NCBI GenBank assembly: GCA_015233045.1
Contig: JADFYL010000010.1
Location: 1-36,423 of the forward strand
DNA from: Nitrospirota bacterium
GTDB lineage: Bacteria > Nitrospirota > Thermodesulfovibrionia > Thermodesulfovibrionales > Magnetobacteriaceae
DNA: 36,423 bases
Direction: 5' to 3'
A program made the position numbers and the translations under genes. The notes under the pieces were generated by a model, which was not told where the DNA came from, searched no databases, and worked only from the letters and a program-made list of their open reading frames with translations. This document shows, one piece after another, positions 23,668 through 33,075 of this stretch (the first letter of the stretch is position 1; every line of letters begins with the position of its first letter).

Positions 23668-23796
23668 CCAAAATGCAATCGGGGAAATAATTCAGAGCAT
23701 CCTTCGACAGGCTCAGGATGATTCTATTCAGATGATTCTACTTAAAAGATGATTTTTGGTCGCAAGCCGGTATCACTTCTATGTACCGCATTTTGG
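23668..23796. repeat. Small inverted-repeat element between tRNA-Arg and rnfB
   Basis: CCAAAATGC (23668-23676) and GCATTTTGG (23788-23796) are 9-bp inverted ends of a 129-bp stretch. Inside are a hairpin, CATCCT (23698-23703) pairing with AGGATG (23715-23720), and the decamer GATGATTCTA repeated with a 14-bp period. It resembles a MITE or dispersed intergenic repeat. The hairpin may also help separate the convergent tRNA and rnf transcripts. Confidence 0.45.
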
Positions 23797-23888
23797 CATA
23801 AGGTCTTATTCGCAACTAACCTGTAAATAACCGCCTACGTCCTGCCCTGTGTCCCTTGTAAAGACATGCGTTTGCCCTGAGAGACATA

Positions 23889-25052
23889 TCATGCGGATTG
23901 CTTTTTTAGCGCGGCCTTCTCGAAAACTTCTTTGGCGTTGAATGTGCCGTCTATGGCTTGTTTTGGACATTTCGCTACACATATTCCACAGCCTATGCAC
24001 CTTGACGCGTCTATTGTGTGCGGCTTTTTCAGCTCCCCGGTTGCGGCGTTTACCGGGCAAACCTTCATGCACATGTTACAGCCTATACATTTACTTTCAG
24101 TGATGACGGCCCTTCCCCTTTTGTCGGGCAAGAGGAGGTCAACGATGGCGTGTGTCGGGCATTTCGTCGCGCACAGTCCGCACATGCGACACTTGTCGAG
24201 GTCTATTTTTGATACGTTATCAGTAATCGAAGGGGCCTCAAACGGGCATACCTTCACACACATCCCGCAGGCTATGCATCCTATCTGGCAGTTCTTCCTA
24301 GTTGCCGCGCCTTTGTCCTTTGAATGGCACGCCACAAGCACCGCCTTTGACCCGGGTAAAATCTCTATCACCTTCTTAGGACACGCCTCAGCACATTTCC
24401 TACAGCCTGTACATTTCTTTATATCCACCACCGGCATGTCAAACTCGTTCATATGCAGGGCGTCAAACGGACATACCGACGCACACGTCCCATACCCCAG
24501 GCACCCATACGCACATGACTTATCCCCGCCACCGGCCAGCACCGCCGCGCGGCAGTCCTTTATACCCTCGTATTTAAACTTCTTTATGGATTTTTTACAA
24601 TCCCCCTGACACATTATCCTTGAATACTGTGGTTCCATCATTACCGCCTGCTTGCCGGTTATCGCGGATATGATTTCGGCGGCATGTTTTCCAGCCGGCG
24701 CACAAAGTGATGGCCTTACATCCGCATTGGCTACCACCGCCTCGGCATACTGCTGACAACCCGCAAACCCACACGCGCCACACTGCGCGCCCGCAAGCAC
24801 ATCGCGCACCTGCTCCACGCGCGGGTCCATCTGGACAGAGAATTTCTTCGCCGCAAACGCCAGTCCAAACCCGAAAACCGCCCCTACCCCCGCTATAAAT
24901 ATAAGCGTAAACTTTATCGTCGAAGCTATATCAACAGTCTCCTTGGCCTCTATCCCGCCCCCAACTCCTACAAGTGGCAACGGTATATGGCCCACCAACG
25001 CAATCAGCCGACTAAGTATCTCATGCACTATGTTTATATCCAGGTTATACAT
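23889..25052 (-). CDS. rnfB: Rnf complex subunit B, multi-[4Fe-4S] ferredoxin (387 aa)
   Basis: RnfB carries electrons from ferredoxin into the Rnf ion-pumping complex. The N-terminus has a membrane anchor (about 46-69, TIKFTLIFIAGVGAVFGFGLAFAA). A Fes-type cluster site follows (CGACGFAGCQQYAEAVV and a fourth Cys), then several ferredoxin-like motifs. The clearest are CTGCRKCAEACP, CIACGMCVKVCP, CRMCGLCATKCP, CIGCNMCMKVCP and CIGCGICVAKCP. The protein is about twice the length of proteobacterial RnfB/RsxB and resembles the long multi-cluster form of Acetobacterium-type Rnf. The ATG is preceded by AGGA 7 nt upstream. It is the last gene of the rnfCDGEAB operon, 9 bp after rnfA. Confidence 0.95.
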   Translation of the reverse strand: MYNLDINIVHEILSRLIALVGHIPLPLVGVGGGIEAKETVDIASTIKFTLIFIAGVGAVFGFGLAFAAKKFSVQMDPRVEQVRDVLAGAQCGACGFAGCQQYAEAVVANADVRPSLCAPAGKHAAEIISAITGKQAVMMEPQYSRIMCQGDCKKSIKKFKYEGIKDCRAAVLAGGGDKSCAYGCLGYGTCASVCPFDALHMNEFDMPVVDIKKCTGCRKCAEACPKKVIEILPGSKAVLVACHSKDKGAATRKNCQIGCIACGMCVKVCPFEAPSITDNVSKIDLDKCRMCGLCATKCPTHAIVDLLLPDKRGRAVITESKCIGCNMCMKVCPVNAATGELKKPHTIDASRCIGCGICVAKCPKQAIDGTFNAKEVFEKAALKKQSA

Positions 25053-25061
25053 TTCTTTATC

Positions 25062-25655
25062 CTATGATGTTATTATTCCGGCAAATCCCGTAAACGCCAG
25101 CGCAATAAGCCCCGTCGTCACAAAGGCTATCGGAAGCCCCCTGAATGGAACCGGCACGTCAGCAATCTCCAGCTTCTCTCTGATACTTGCCATTATCACC
25201 AACGCCAGCGCAAAGCCAAGCCCTGAACCCAGCCCCAGCGTAATCCCCTCCAGAAACGTATAGTGCTCCCCCGCGTTTATAAGCGGCACGGCCAGGATTA
25301 TACAGTTTGTGGATATCAGGGCCAAATACACCCCAAGTTTATAGTACAGCCCCGGAGATACCTTTCTCATTATCGTATCCGAACTCTGCACAAACGCCGC
25401 GATTACCCCTATGAATACCACTATCTTCAGAAACGTCAGGTCAAGCGGCACCATCACAAAATTAAACACCACCCAGCTCATGGCCGCCGAGATCATCATC
25501 ACCGCCGTGAAGGTTATACTCATGCCAACCGCCGTCTCCACCTTCTTCGTCACGCCAAAAAATATGCAAAGCCCCAAAAACCTCGTGAATACAAAATTGT
25601 TTATCAGTGAGGACGCTATAAATATCTCAAATAGCTTTGTCAGTTCCTTTTCCAT
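25062..25655 (-). CDS. rnfA: Rnf complex subunit A, integral membrane protein (197 aa)
   Basis: RnfA is one of the two homologous membrane subunits (with RnfE) that carry the ion path and an intramembrane FeS site. The sequence is very hydrophobic with about six helices. It contains the conserved NNFVFTRFLGLCIFFGV near the N-terminus and INAGEHYTFLEGITLGLGSGLGF in the second half. Length is normal for the family. The start is set by AAGGAGG 7 nt upstream of ATG 25655. It lies between rnfE and rnfB in the operon. Confidence 0.95.
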   Translation of the reverse strand: MEKELTKLFEIFIASSLINNFVFTRFLGLCIFFGVTKKVETAVGMSITFTAVMMISAAMSWVVFNFVMVPLDLTFLKIVVFIGVIAAFVQSSDTIMRKVSPGLYYKLGVYLALISTNCIILAVPLINAGEHYTFLEGITLGLGSGLGFALALVIMASIREKLEIADVPVPFRGLPIAFVTTGLIALAFTGFAGIITS

Positions 25656-25684
25656 ATCATATCCTCCTTAGCATAAGGCCCGCG

Positions 25685-26329
25685 CTAATGCCCCCCGGCC
25701 CCTCCGGCCCCTTTGCCTCCGTAAAACCTGATGTCTATCCAATTGAAAAACGCCATCAATATACCCGTTGCTAAAAACCCACCCGTAGGCAGTAACATTA
25801 TCAGGAGCGGTTTTGCCCCTATTATGGAAAACCCCCATAACGTGCCCTTACCAAGCAGCTCCCTAAAGAAACTAATAACCATAAGGGCAAACATAAACCC
25901 TACGCCCATCCCTATGCCGTCGAAAAACGACGGTACCACCTTATTCTTACTCGCAAATATCTCAGCCCTTGTAAATATAGACGCAAACGCCACTATAAGC
26001 TGTATGTACAGCCCCATCTGCTTATACGCCTCACGCGCAAACGCCGCCATTGACAAGTCTGCAACCGTTACCCAGCCAGAGATTATCAACATAAAAATTG
26101 GCATTCTTATACGGGGATGTATGAACGCCCTTATCACTGACACCGTTACGTTTGACATCACGTTTACAAACACAACTGCAACGCCCATCAGCACACCCGT
26201 TCTAAGGCCCGTCGTTACGGCTATCGCCGGGCACAGGCTGATGGCCAGGCGGAATATGGCGTTTTCCTTAAAGATACCGCTTAGGGTTACCTTCCAGTAA
26301 TCTAATTTTTGCGGATTAGTGGCTTCCAT
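25685..26329 (-). CDS. rnfE: Rnf complex subunit E, integral membrane protein (214 aa)
   Basis: RnfE is the membrane partner of RnfA. It shows several hydrophobic helices and the conserved segment FKENAIFRLAISLCPAIAVTT near the N-terminus, plus ASKNKVVPSFFDGIGMGVGF in the middle. ATG 26329 is chosen because AAGGAG lies about 9 nt upstream. A longer in-frame start at 26359 would overlap rnfG more and has no such site. The gene overlaps the end of rnfG by 14 bases. The C-terminus is Gly-rich (GGKGAGGAGGH). Confidence 0.95.
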   Translation of the reverse strand: MEATNPQKLDYWKVTLSGIFKENAIFRLAISLCPAIAVTTGLRTGVLMGVAVVFVNVMSNVTVSVIRAFIHPRIRMPIFMLIISGWVTVADLSMAAFAREAYKQMGLYIQLIVAFASIFTRAEIFASKNKVVPSFFDGIGMGVGFMFALMVISFFRELLGKGTLWGFSIIGAKPLLIMLLPTGGFLATGILMAFFNWIDIRFYGGKGAGGAGGH

Positions 26330-26912
26330 GCGGGTTCTCTCCTTCAGGTTTTTCCCCATTAAGGACCTTTTTTAAGAATATATTGCCGTTTTTTATGCCG
26401 TCTTCTGTAACTGCCCTTGAGGATATCGTAGCGCCGGTTATTGCCTGCACGTACTCCTTTGTCTCCTCTTTCTTAACCTTCAGGTGGTCGGTGTCCTTGC
26501 CCACAAACTGACTAATAAACGACGGCGATGTGACCTCATCCCCAAGTCCGGGGGTCTCAGCCTGGTGTAATATATTTACCTTCTGCACTACCAAATCCTT
26601 GTTTACCGCAAACAGTATGTTTATATAGCTTGAATAGCCCTTCGCAAAGCTCTGCACGATGTAGCCAAGCACCTGACCGTCTTTCTTTGCCGCAAAGTAC
26701 TCGGCGTGTTTGTCGTGTGGATGCCAGTCTCCGAGTTTTTCTATTTTATCCGCCTCCGGTATCAATTTTTGCAGGGCGTCTTTCTTCTCCTGTTCGTTAT
26801 TCTTGAATATTATCGGAGACGTATAGGCGTAAATTAACGCAAGCAACACACCGCCCACCACATATATTACGAGCAGGTTCAGGGTTATCTTTATAAGTTC
26901 TTTTGTGCTCAT
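26316..26912 (-). CDS. rnfG: Rnf complex subunit G, covalent FMN protein (198 aa)
   Basis: RnfG is anchored by one N-terminal helix (about 8-30), with an extracytoplasmic FMN-binding domain. The flavin attachment motif TGATISS is present and Thr162 is the expected acceptor of FMN. HQAETPGLGDEV (about 116-127) is another conserved family segment. It transfers electrons between the RnfC/B input and the membrane subunits. Its ATG overlaps the rnfD stop as ATGA and its 3' end overlaps rnfE, consistent with tight co-translation. Confidence 0.95.
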   Translation of the reverse strand: MSTKELIKITLNLLVIYVVGGVLLALIYAYTSPIIFKNNEQEKKDALQKLIPEADKIEKLGDWHPHDKHAEYFAAKKDGQVLGYIVQSFAKGYSSYINILFAVNKDLVVQKVNILHQAETPGLGDEVTSPSFISQFVGKDTDHLKVKKEETKEYVQAITGATISSRAVTEDGIKNGNIFLKKVLNGEKPEGENPHGSH

Positions 26913-27916
26913 TTCTTTGCTTTTTTAGCCCCAAAAACCGATGTCCTGCAGTTTCTGTCTATCAGCGGCGCGAAGCAGTTCATTATCAAAATAGCGAACA
27001 TCACGCCCTCAGGGTAACCCGCCTTTAATCTTATCAGAATAGTTAAAAACCCGCACCCAATTCCAAATAATATCTGGCCCCTCCATACGGTCGGACATGT
27101 TACATAATCCGTCGCCATGTAAAAGGCCCCAAGCATCAGGCCGCCGCTTAGGAGATGCACTATCGGGTCTCCAGTGAACAGCCCACCCTTGCCACCAAAA
27201 ATCCACGCCCCCACTGCCACCGTGGCAAGAAATGACAAGGGAATCCGGAGGGAAATATACCTGCGATACACCAAAAACGCCGCCCCTATCAGTATGGCTA
27301 TCATGGAGGTCTCCCCAAGCGAGCCAGCCCTGTGTCCTATGAGAAGTTCCTTATATAAACTTAACTTATCACCAAATACCTCAAGTAATTTACCCATGCC
27401 CTCTTCTTTGAGAATTCCAAGCGGCGTGGCCGTTGTCTTAGCATTTACAGCCATAAAAGCCGCCTCGGGAACTGCCCATGTCGTCATGGCGCGTGTCCAT
27501 GTTATCAGGGCAAAGGCGCGCCCAATCAGGGCTGGATTAAATATATTATAGCCAAGCCCGCCAAAGAGCTGCTTCGCTATCCCTACGCTTACAAACGAGG
27601 CCACAAGCGGTATATAAAACGGTACCGTTGAAGGCATGTTCAGGCCCAGCAGAAGCCCGGTTAGAAACGCGCTCCCGTCGGCTATGGTTCTCTCCTTTCC
27701 CGCTACGCGCTGCACAAAGCACTCGCTTAATATTGAGCCGACTATACACAGGGCTGTCACATAAAGCGCCTTGGGACCGAAATAATACGCCCCCATCGCA
27801 AGGGCCGGCAGCAGACTGATACTCACAGTCCACATTATCCTCGGTACCGTCTCCTCGCTCCCTATGTGAGGGCTTACCGAGACGATAAGTCCTTGTTTCT
27901 GGCCTTGCAGTTCCAC
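26909..27916 (-). CDS. rnfD: Rnf complex subunit D, membrane FMN protein (335 aa)
   Basis: RnfD is a polytopic membrane subunit related to NqrB. It carries a covalent FMN on a Thr; the segment KTTATPLG (Thr164 is the likely attachment residue) corresponds to that motif. Conserved features include SPHIGSEETVPRIMW at the N-terminus, GGLGYNIFNPALIGRAF (about 119-135) and ATDYVTCPTVWRGQI. Length is typical. It follows rnfC after 26 bp and overlaps rnfG by 4 bp. Confidence 0.95.
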   Translation of the reverse strand: MELQGQKQGLIVSVSPHIGSEETVPRIMWTVSISLLPALAMGAYYFGPKALYVTALCIVGSILSECFVQRVAGKERTIADGSAFLTGLLLGLNMPSTVPFYIPLVASFVSVGIAKQLFGGLGYNIFNPALIGRAFALITWTRAMTTWAVPEAAFMAVNAKTTATPLGILKEEGMGKLLEVFGDKLSLYKELLIGHRAGSLGETSMIAILIGAAFLVYRRYISLRIPLSFLATVAVGAWIFGGKGGLFTGDPIVHLLSGGLMLGAFYMATDYVTCPTVWRGQILFGIGCGFLTILIRLKAGYPEGVMFAILIMNCFAPLIDRNCRTSVFGAKKAKK

Positions 27917-27942
27917 TTATTTATTTTCCTTAATCTCTTTCA

Positions 27943-29247
27943 TTATGGTTTTACCATTGTCTTGGCCATCCTGACTTGTTGAACTATTGGCCTTTTTGAC
28001 GGGCATACATATGTGCATGAACCGCACTCAAAGCAATCGAACAGGTGATAGTCCTTCGCGTCCGTATATAAACCTTTCTCCGAATAAACACTCAACATCA
28101 GAGGCATCAGCCCCATCGGACACGCCTCTACACACCGCCCACACCTGATGCAGTGGTTGAACTTCACACGATGAACTATTTGATTATCCTCCATAACCAC
28201 GATGCCGGATGTACCCTTAGTTACCGGCGTGTCGAGGTCGTATATAGCAAAGCCCATCATCGGACCGCCTGAGATTACCTTAACCGCGCCGCTTTTCAGA
28301 CCGCCGCACGCCTCAAGGAGCTGCGAGACGGGTGTACCTATTCTTGCCTTAAGATTCTTTGGTGACACCACGCCCTGCCCTGTTACGCTGACTACCCGCT
28401 CCACCAGCGGCTTCCCACTCCGGCACGCCTCATAAATGGCGTACGCGGTGCCGACGTTTTGCACTACCACGCCGACATCCATGGGCAGCCCCCCGGCCGG
28501 TACCTCGCGGTTCAGGATTGACTTAATAAGCATCTTCTCAGCGCCCTGCGGGTATTTCGTGACGAGTGTGTAAACTTCAATATCTTTATCGCCTGATGTG
28601 GCGGCCTTCATCTTCTCTATGGCGTCTGGTTTGTTCTCTTCAACTCCGATATAACCCCTATTCAGACCCAGTACCTTCATAAGGATTTTAAGGCCCTCGA
28701 CCACCTCTTTGGGACTTTCAAGCATGACCCTGTGGTCTGCTGTCAGGTATGGCTCGCACTCTGCGCCGTTGATTATAACGGCGTCAATCTTTTTTTCCTT
28801 CGGAGGGGATAATTTAACGACGGTTGGAAATGTCGCCCCACCCATGCCTACGATACCCGCGGCCTTAATGCGGCCCTTCAATACGTCGGCGGTTTGTTCC
28901 ATATAGCTTGGGTCGTCTTCAAAAACCGCCCATTCGTCTGATTTATCGTTTTCTATGACAATACACGGCACCATCCTGCCGATTGGGGCGGGAAACGCCT
29001 CAATGCTTGTTACTTTTCCCGCGATGGAGGCGTGTACAGGAGCTGAGACAAACCCCTCGGGGTTTCCGATTAATTGACCGGCGACAACGCGCTGGCCGAC
29101 TTCAACCAGAGACTTACACGGTGCCCCAATGTGCTGGCTTAACGGGACAACCGCCCTCTGAGGGGGTTTACACACCTCGACAGCCGCACCACACGCCAAC
29201 TCCTTATGCTCAGGCGGATGTATACCGCCCAACGTAAACGTACTCAC
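27943..29247 (-). CDS. rnfC: Rnf complex subunit C, NADH-oxidising/NAD-reducing subunit (434 aa)
   Basis: RnfC is the peripheral subunit that exchanges electrons with NAD(H) through FMN and two [4Fe-4S] clusters. The nucleotide/FMN-binding part is visible as GIVGMGGATFPT with INGAECEPYLTADHRVM. Cluster motifs CIRCGRCVEACP and CFECGSCTYVCP are in the last 75 residues. Length is within the compact RnfC range, without the long C-terminal repeat extension of some proteobacteria. The GTG start at 29247 has GGAGG 6 nt upstream. It is the first gene of the operon, transcribed divergently from the kinase gene at 29533. Confidence 0.95.
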   Translation of the reverse strand: MSTFTLGGIHPPEHKELACGAAVEVCKPPQRAVVPLSQHIGAPCKSLVEVGQRVVAGQLIGNPEGFVSAPVHASIAGKVTSIEAFPAPIGRMVPCIVIENDKSDEWAVFEDDPSYMEQTADVLKGRIKAAGIVGMGGATFPTVVKLSPPKEKKIDAVIINGAECEPYLTADHRVMLESPKEVVEGLKILMKVLGLNRGYIGVEENKPDAIEKMKAATSGDKDIEVYTLVTKYPQGAEKMLIKSILNREVPAGGLPMDVGVVVQNVGTAYAIYEACRSGKPLVERVVSVTGQGVVSPKNLKARIGTPVSQLLEACGGLKSGAVKVISGGPMMGFAIYDLDTPVTKGTSGIVVMEDNQIVHRVKFNHCIRCGRCVEACPMGLMPLMLSVYSEKGLYTDAKDYHLFDCFECGSCTYVCPSKRPIVQQVRMAKTMVKP

Positions 29248-29274
29248 TTATGTCCTCCAAAACGCTACCGTATG

Positions 29275-29303
29275 TGATAACATTATAATTTATCGTATGT
29301 CAA
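29275..29303 (-). promoter_or_regulatory. Candidate rnf operon promoter
   Basis: On the minus strand TTGACA (29303-29298) is a consensus -35, and TTATCA (29280-29275) follows at 17 bp as a weak -10. Transcription would begin about 20 bases before the rnfC GTG, leaving room for its GGAGG site. The heptamer CGTATGT is directly repeated at 29269-29275 and 29294-29300, flanking an AT-rich core, and could be a regulator site. The rest of the intergenic region (29304-29532) holds a small hairpin CTGTC-GAAT-GACAG (29472-29485) in the leader of the kinase gene. Confidence 0.4.
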
Positions 29304-29532
29304 GACGTTTTTCACGAAAACTTTTTGACCCGTTAGGGGTGAGGTTGCGGGTCTATCTCATACCCCGTTGATTCAGCAAATTCATCTGGTATTGCCACTT
29401 TTCGGGATTGACACAGACAATCCACAGATGCTATCCTAAATCGGCGGGGACAGGCTCTGTCGGGGGGTATCCTGTCGAATGACAGCCATGTGTAAGCATG
29501 GGGGGGCGCGGCACCCCAATTAGGAGAAGCAG

Positions 29533-32500
29533 ATGTTTAAAAATCTAAAAATAGGAACCCTTATTGCACTAGGATACCTGCTCCTGATACTTGTCTTTCT
29601 GGTGTTGTCCCTCTATTCGATAAATAAGATAAACTATTCGGCTGAACAGACGAGGCACATGTATGAACATCCCTTCACGGTAACAAACAAATTACTATCT
29701 GTTAGTGAGAATAGTTTCAGAATCAGATTTTTACTGAGAAGGGCATTTTCTATGTCCAGCCATGATGAAATTATGGAAGTTAAGACACAGGTGGCGGCCC
29801 TTAAGCCTAAGATAATGGAAGATTTGGCAGTCGCGGGTAATCTGTTTTTGGGCGATAAGAGGTTATTAAAGCAAGTAGGCAGTAATCTTGACAGATATAC
29901 TTCACTTGACGATGATTATTTTGATCTGCTTATGCAGGGTAAAAAGACTGAGGCTATTAATTTGTTAGATAGTAAGATGTATAATTATGCGGAAGAAAAT
30001 GAAAAGTTACTAAGGGAGGCGAGCGCCTTTGCCTCTAACAAGGCGGCCTCGTTCTATGAAACCACTCAGCAGTCAAACGAAGACTCTAAGCACATACTGT
30101 ATTTTCTCTTAGTTATCTCAATTTTTTTAGGCGCTATATTGTCGTTTGTCTTTACACGAATTATTACCATTCCAGTTTCGCGGTTATTGGGTGTAACAAG
30201 AGAAATAAGTTCGGGGAATTTCAATGTAACCATTGATGTCTCGGCTGAGGATGAGATCGGCATGTTGTCTAAATCATTTCATCAGATGGTAGAGACGCTG
30301 CGTAATAATAAATCAGCACGGGATGTAGAGGATTGGAAGAAATCCGGTTACACCCAAATAAACTCCGTTATGCGTGGAGAACAGGACGTTGTCACCCTTT
30401 CCCAAAACCTGATAATGTCAATCTCAGAATATACGGGGGCGCGCATAGGGGCGATTTACCTTACTCAGGGGCAAGGCACCCTAAAGCTGACAGGCACATA
30501 CGCCTACAACAAGAGGAAAAATCTTTCCAACGAGTTTGCCTTTGGCGATGGAGTAATAGGTCAGGCGGCTCTTGAAAGGCATAGCATTTTGCTGACAGAG
30601 GTACCGACGGATTATATAAAGATAACCTCAGGGCTTGGGGATGCGGCGCCATTAAACATATTAGTTACGCCGTTTATGTATAACGGCGAGGTAAAAGGTG
30701 TTATAGAGCTTGGGTCGTTTAGTTCGTTTACAGATAATCAGGTTGAATTTATGAATTCAGTATCTGAGGGAATTGCCATAGCCTTCAGCGTTGCACAGTC
30801 ACGCGATACAATGCGAGCGCTTTTGGAGGAGACCCAAAACCAGGCCGAGGAACTTCAGGTGCAGCAGGAGGAGTTACGGGCAAATAACGAAATGCTGGCA
30901 AGCCAGACAAAGATGCTGAAAATATCTGAAAGCAAACTTCAGGAACAACAAGAGGAGTTGCGACAGACGAACGAGGAGCTTGAGGAACGCGCGAAACTAA
31001 TGGAAAAACAACGCGACGAAATAAAAAAGACAAACATTGAGCTTGAGAGGAATCAGGAATTTAACCTCCAAAAGACAAGGGAGCTCGAAATAACGAGCAA
31101 GTACAAGTCTGAATTTATGGCAAACATGTCGCACGAGTTAAGAACTCCGCTTAACAGCATACTCCTGCTGTCTAAATTTCTCTCAGAAAACAAGGACAGC
31201 AACCTTACGCCAAAGCAAATAGAATGTGCGGGGACGGTTTACTCCTCAGGCAAGGACCTGCTGAGTCTCATAAATGACATCTTAGACCTGTCAAAGGTCG
31301 AGGCCGGCAAGGTGGAGTTAAATGTCGAGGCGATAGAGACGAGCAGCATAAAGACATTTATAGAGAACAACTTTTTGCCTTTGACTGAGGAAAAGAATCT
31401 GACCCTTCAGGCAGAAGTTTTGGAAAGCGCGCCGAAGCAAATCCATACCGATAGACAAAAGATGGAACAAATAATCCGAAACTTGCTGTCAAACGCCATC
31501 AAATTTACAGAACAAGGTTCTATCACGGTAACAATAGACGGCGCGCCCCACGGCGGGGGGGTATTGGTCTGCGTCTCCGACACGGGCATAGGCGTCCCGC
31601 AGGACAAGCTGGAAGTTATTTTCGAGGCGTTTAAACAAGCCGATGGCTCAACGAGCAGAAAATACGGAGGCACAGGGCTTGGCCTGACAATATCCAGAGA
31701 ACTGGTTAAACTACTCAAAGGCGAGATCATGGTCAAAAGCGATTTCGGCACCGGCAGCTCCTTTACCATGCTCATACCGGATTTAAGAGGTGTTAACAAT
31801 GATACAACAGGGAAAATGGTGGCCACAGTAACTCCCAAAAAACCAGCTGGCAGCGCTAAATATGCTAAATACATAGAGGACGACAGAGAGTGTCTGACGC
31901 CGGGTGAGGGAACTATTTTAATCATAGAAGACGACACGGCGTTTGCAAAGGTTTTGCTGAGTATAAGCAGAGAGAGAGGATATAGGGGGATAGTAGCTCC
32001 AAACGGCATGGAAGGCATTGACTGCGCGCGTAAATATAAACCGGTGGCGATAATATTAGATATGGGACTTCCTGATATTGACGGTTGGGCGGTAATTGAA
32101 CGCTTGAAGGAATCCCCTGAGACGCGCAGCATTCCGGTTCAGATAATATCAGCGGCTGAAAAAGACATAGATATTCTGAAATCTGGCAGCGTCGGGTATC
32201 TGACTAAACCTGTCAATATGGAAAGAATCGAAGAGGCATTTAATAGACTAGAGGGTATTTTCTCAGTGCGAAGGCGGCGAATAATGGCGGTTAACCTGGA
32301 TGCCAAACAGGAGGCGGCTCTTAGGGGACTTTTAACAGATACGGGACTGGACACCGTTTATATGTCGGCAAAAAAGGCGCAAACAGATATAGAGTCAAAC
32401 GGGTACGATTGCGTTGTTATGAATGTCTCAGGGAGTGAGCCGGTATGTTTTACTTTTCTTGATAAAATAAAAAACATAGAGCAATTAAATGGTATACCGG

Positions 32501-33075
32501 TAATAATATATAACAGCAGACAGTTAAGCGTTGGGGATGAGATAAGGTTAAGCATGTATGCCCAAAGGATAGTGATTAAAACGGTAAAATCCCTGGACAG
32601 GCTGCTCAATGAAATAGTGCTGTTTTCACATGTTATTGAGGCGCAATTACCGGAGGAAAAGCAAAACATCCTCAGACGGGTTTACGATAAAGAGCATATT
32701 TTTAAGGGCAAGAACGTACTGATAACCGACGATGACTCAAGAAATGTGTTTGCCTTAACGAGCGTACTGGAGGGCAAGGGAATGAATGTGCTTGTGGCGG
32801 GAAACGGCGTTGAGTGTATCTCAATATTAAAGCAAAACGACGCAATAGACATTGTGCTGATGGATATAATGATGCCGGAGATGGATGGATATGAGGCGAT
32901 AAAAGAGGCAAGAAAGATAAAACACTACAGGGATATACCGATAATAGCGCTGACAGCAAAGGCAATGAAAGAAGACAGGCTTAAATGCGTCGAGGCGGGG
33001 GCAAATGATTACCTGTCCAAACCAATAGACAAAGACAGGCTGCTGTCCCTTCTGCGGATTTGGTTGTATCAGTAG
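29533..33075 (+). CDS. 4HB-HAMP-GAF hybrid histidine kinase with three receiver domains (1180 aa)
   Basis: The N-terminus resembles a four-helix-bundle chemoreceptor sensor, with TM1 at about 10-30 and TM2 at about 189-212. HAMP (about 213-265), GAF (about 285-425) and a long Gln/Glu-rich coiled coil (about 425-525) follow. The phosphoacceptor is His534 in MSHELRTPLN. The ATPase domain contains NAIKF, DTGIGV and GGTGLGL. Three receiver-like domains follow. REC1 has Asp843 (ILDMGLPDIDG). REC2 is degenerate, with Asn964 at the acceptor position (VVMNVSG) and no acidic pair. REC3 has Asp1111 (LMDIMMPEMDG). The ATG follows AGGAGAAGCAG. CheR and CheB genes follow closely, suggesting a chemosensory-like module in which this kinase replaces receptor and CheA. 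That role is inferred. Confidence 0.9.
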   Translation: MFKNLKIGTLIALGYLLLILVFLVLSLYSINKINYSAEQTRHMYEHPFTVTNKLLSVSENSFRIRFLLRRAFSMSSHDEIMEVKTQVAALKPKIMEDLAVAGNLFLGDKRLLKQVGSNLDRYTSLDDDYFDLLMQGKKTEAINLLDSKMYNYAEENEKLLREASAFASNKAASFYETTQQSNEDSKHILYFLLVISIFLGAILSFVFTRIITIPVSRLLGVTREISSGNFNVTIDVSAEDEIGMLSKSFHQMVETLRNNKSARDVEDWKKSGYTQINSVMRGEQDVVTLSQNLIMSISEYTGARIGAIYLTQGQGTLKLTGTYAYNKRKNLSNEFAFGDGVIGQAALERHSILLTEVPTDYIKITSGLGDAAPLNILVTPFMYNGEVKGVIELGSFSSFTDNQVEFMNSVSEGIAIAFSVAQSRDTMRALLEETQNQAEELQVQQEELRANNEMLASQTKMLKISESKLQEQQEELRQTNEELEERAKLMEKQRDEIKKTNIELERNQEFNLQKTRELEITSKYKSEFMANMSHELRTPLNSILLLSKFLSENKDSNLTPKQIECAGTVYSSGKDLLSLINDILDLSKVEAGKVELNVEAIETSSIKTFIENNFLPLTEEKNLTLQAEVLESAPKQIHTDRQKMEQIIRNLLSNAIKFTEQGSITVTIDGAPHGGGVLVCVSDTGIGVPQDKLEVIFEAFKQADGSTSRKYGGTGLGLTISRELVKLLKGEIMVKSDFGTGSSFTMLIPDLRGVNNDTTGKMVATVTPKKPAGSAKYAKYIEDDRECLTPGEGTILIIEDDTAFAKVLLSISRERGYRGIVAPNGMEGIDCARKYKPVAIILDMGLPDIDGWAVIERLKESPETRSIPVQIISAAEKDIDILKSGSVGYLTKPVNMERIEEAFNRLEGIFSVRRRRIMAVNLDAKQEAALRGLLTDTGLDTVYMSAKKAQTDIESNGYDCVVMNVSGSEPVCFTFLDKIKNIEQLNGIPVIIYNSRQLSVGDEIRLSMYAQRIVIKTVKSLDRLLNEIVLFSHVIEAQLPEEKQNILRRVYDKEHIFKGKNVLITDDDSRNVFALTSVLEGKGMNVLVAGNGVECISILKQNDAIDIVLMDIMMPEMDGYEAIKEARKIKHYRDIPIIALTAKAMKEDRLKCVEAGANDYLSKPIDKDRLLSLLRIWLYQ

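Noticed and set aside
23932-24609. A 225-codon plus-strand open frame across rnfB, and similar long frames across rnfE (25731-26300) and rnfC
   Set aside because: They lie opposite well-recognised Rnf genes, have no recognisable domains and odd residue composition. They are antisense shadows.
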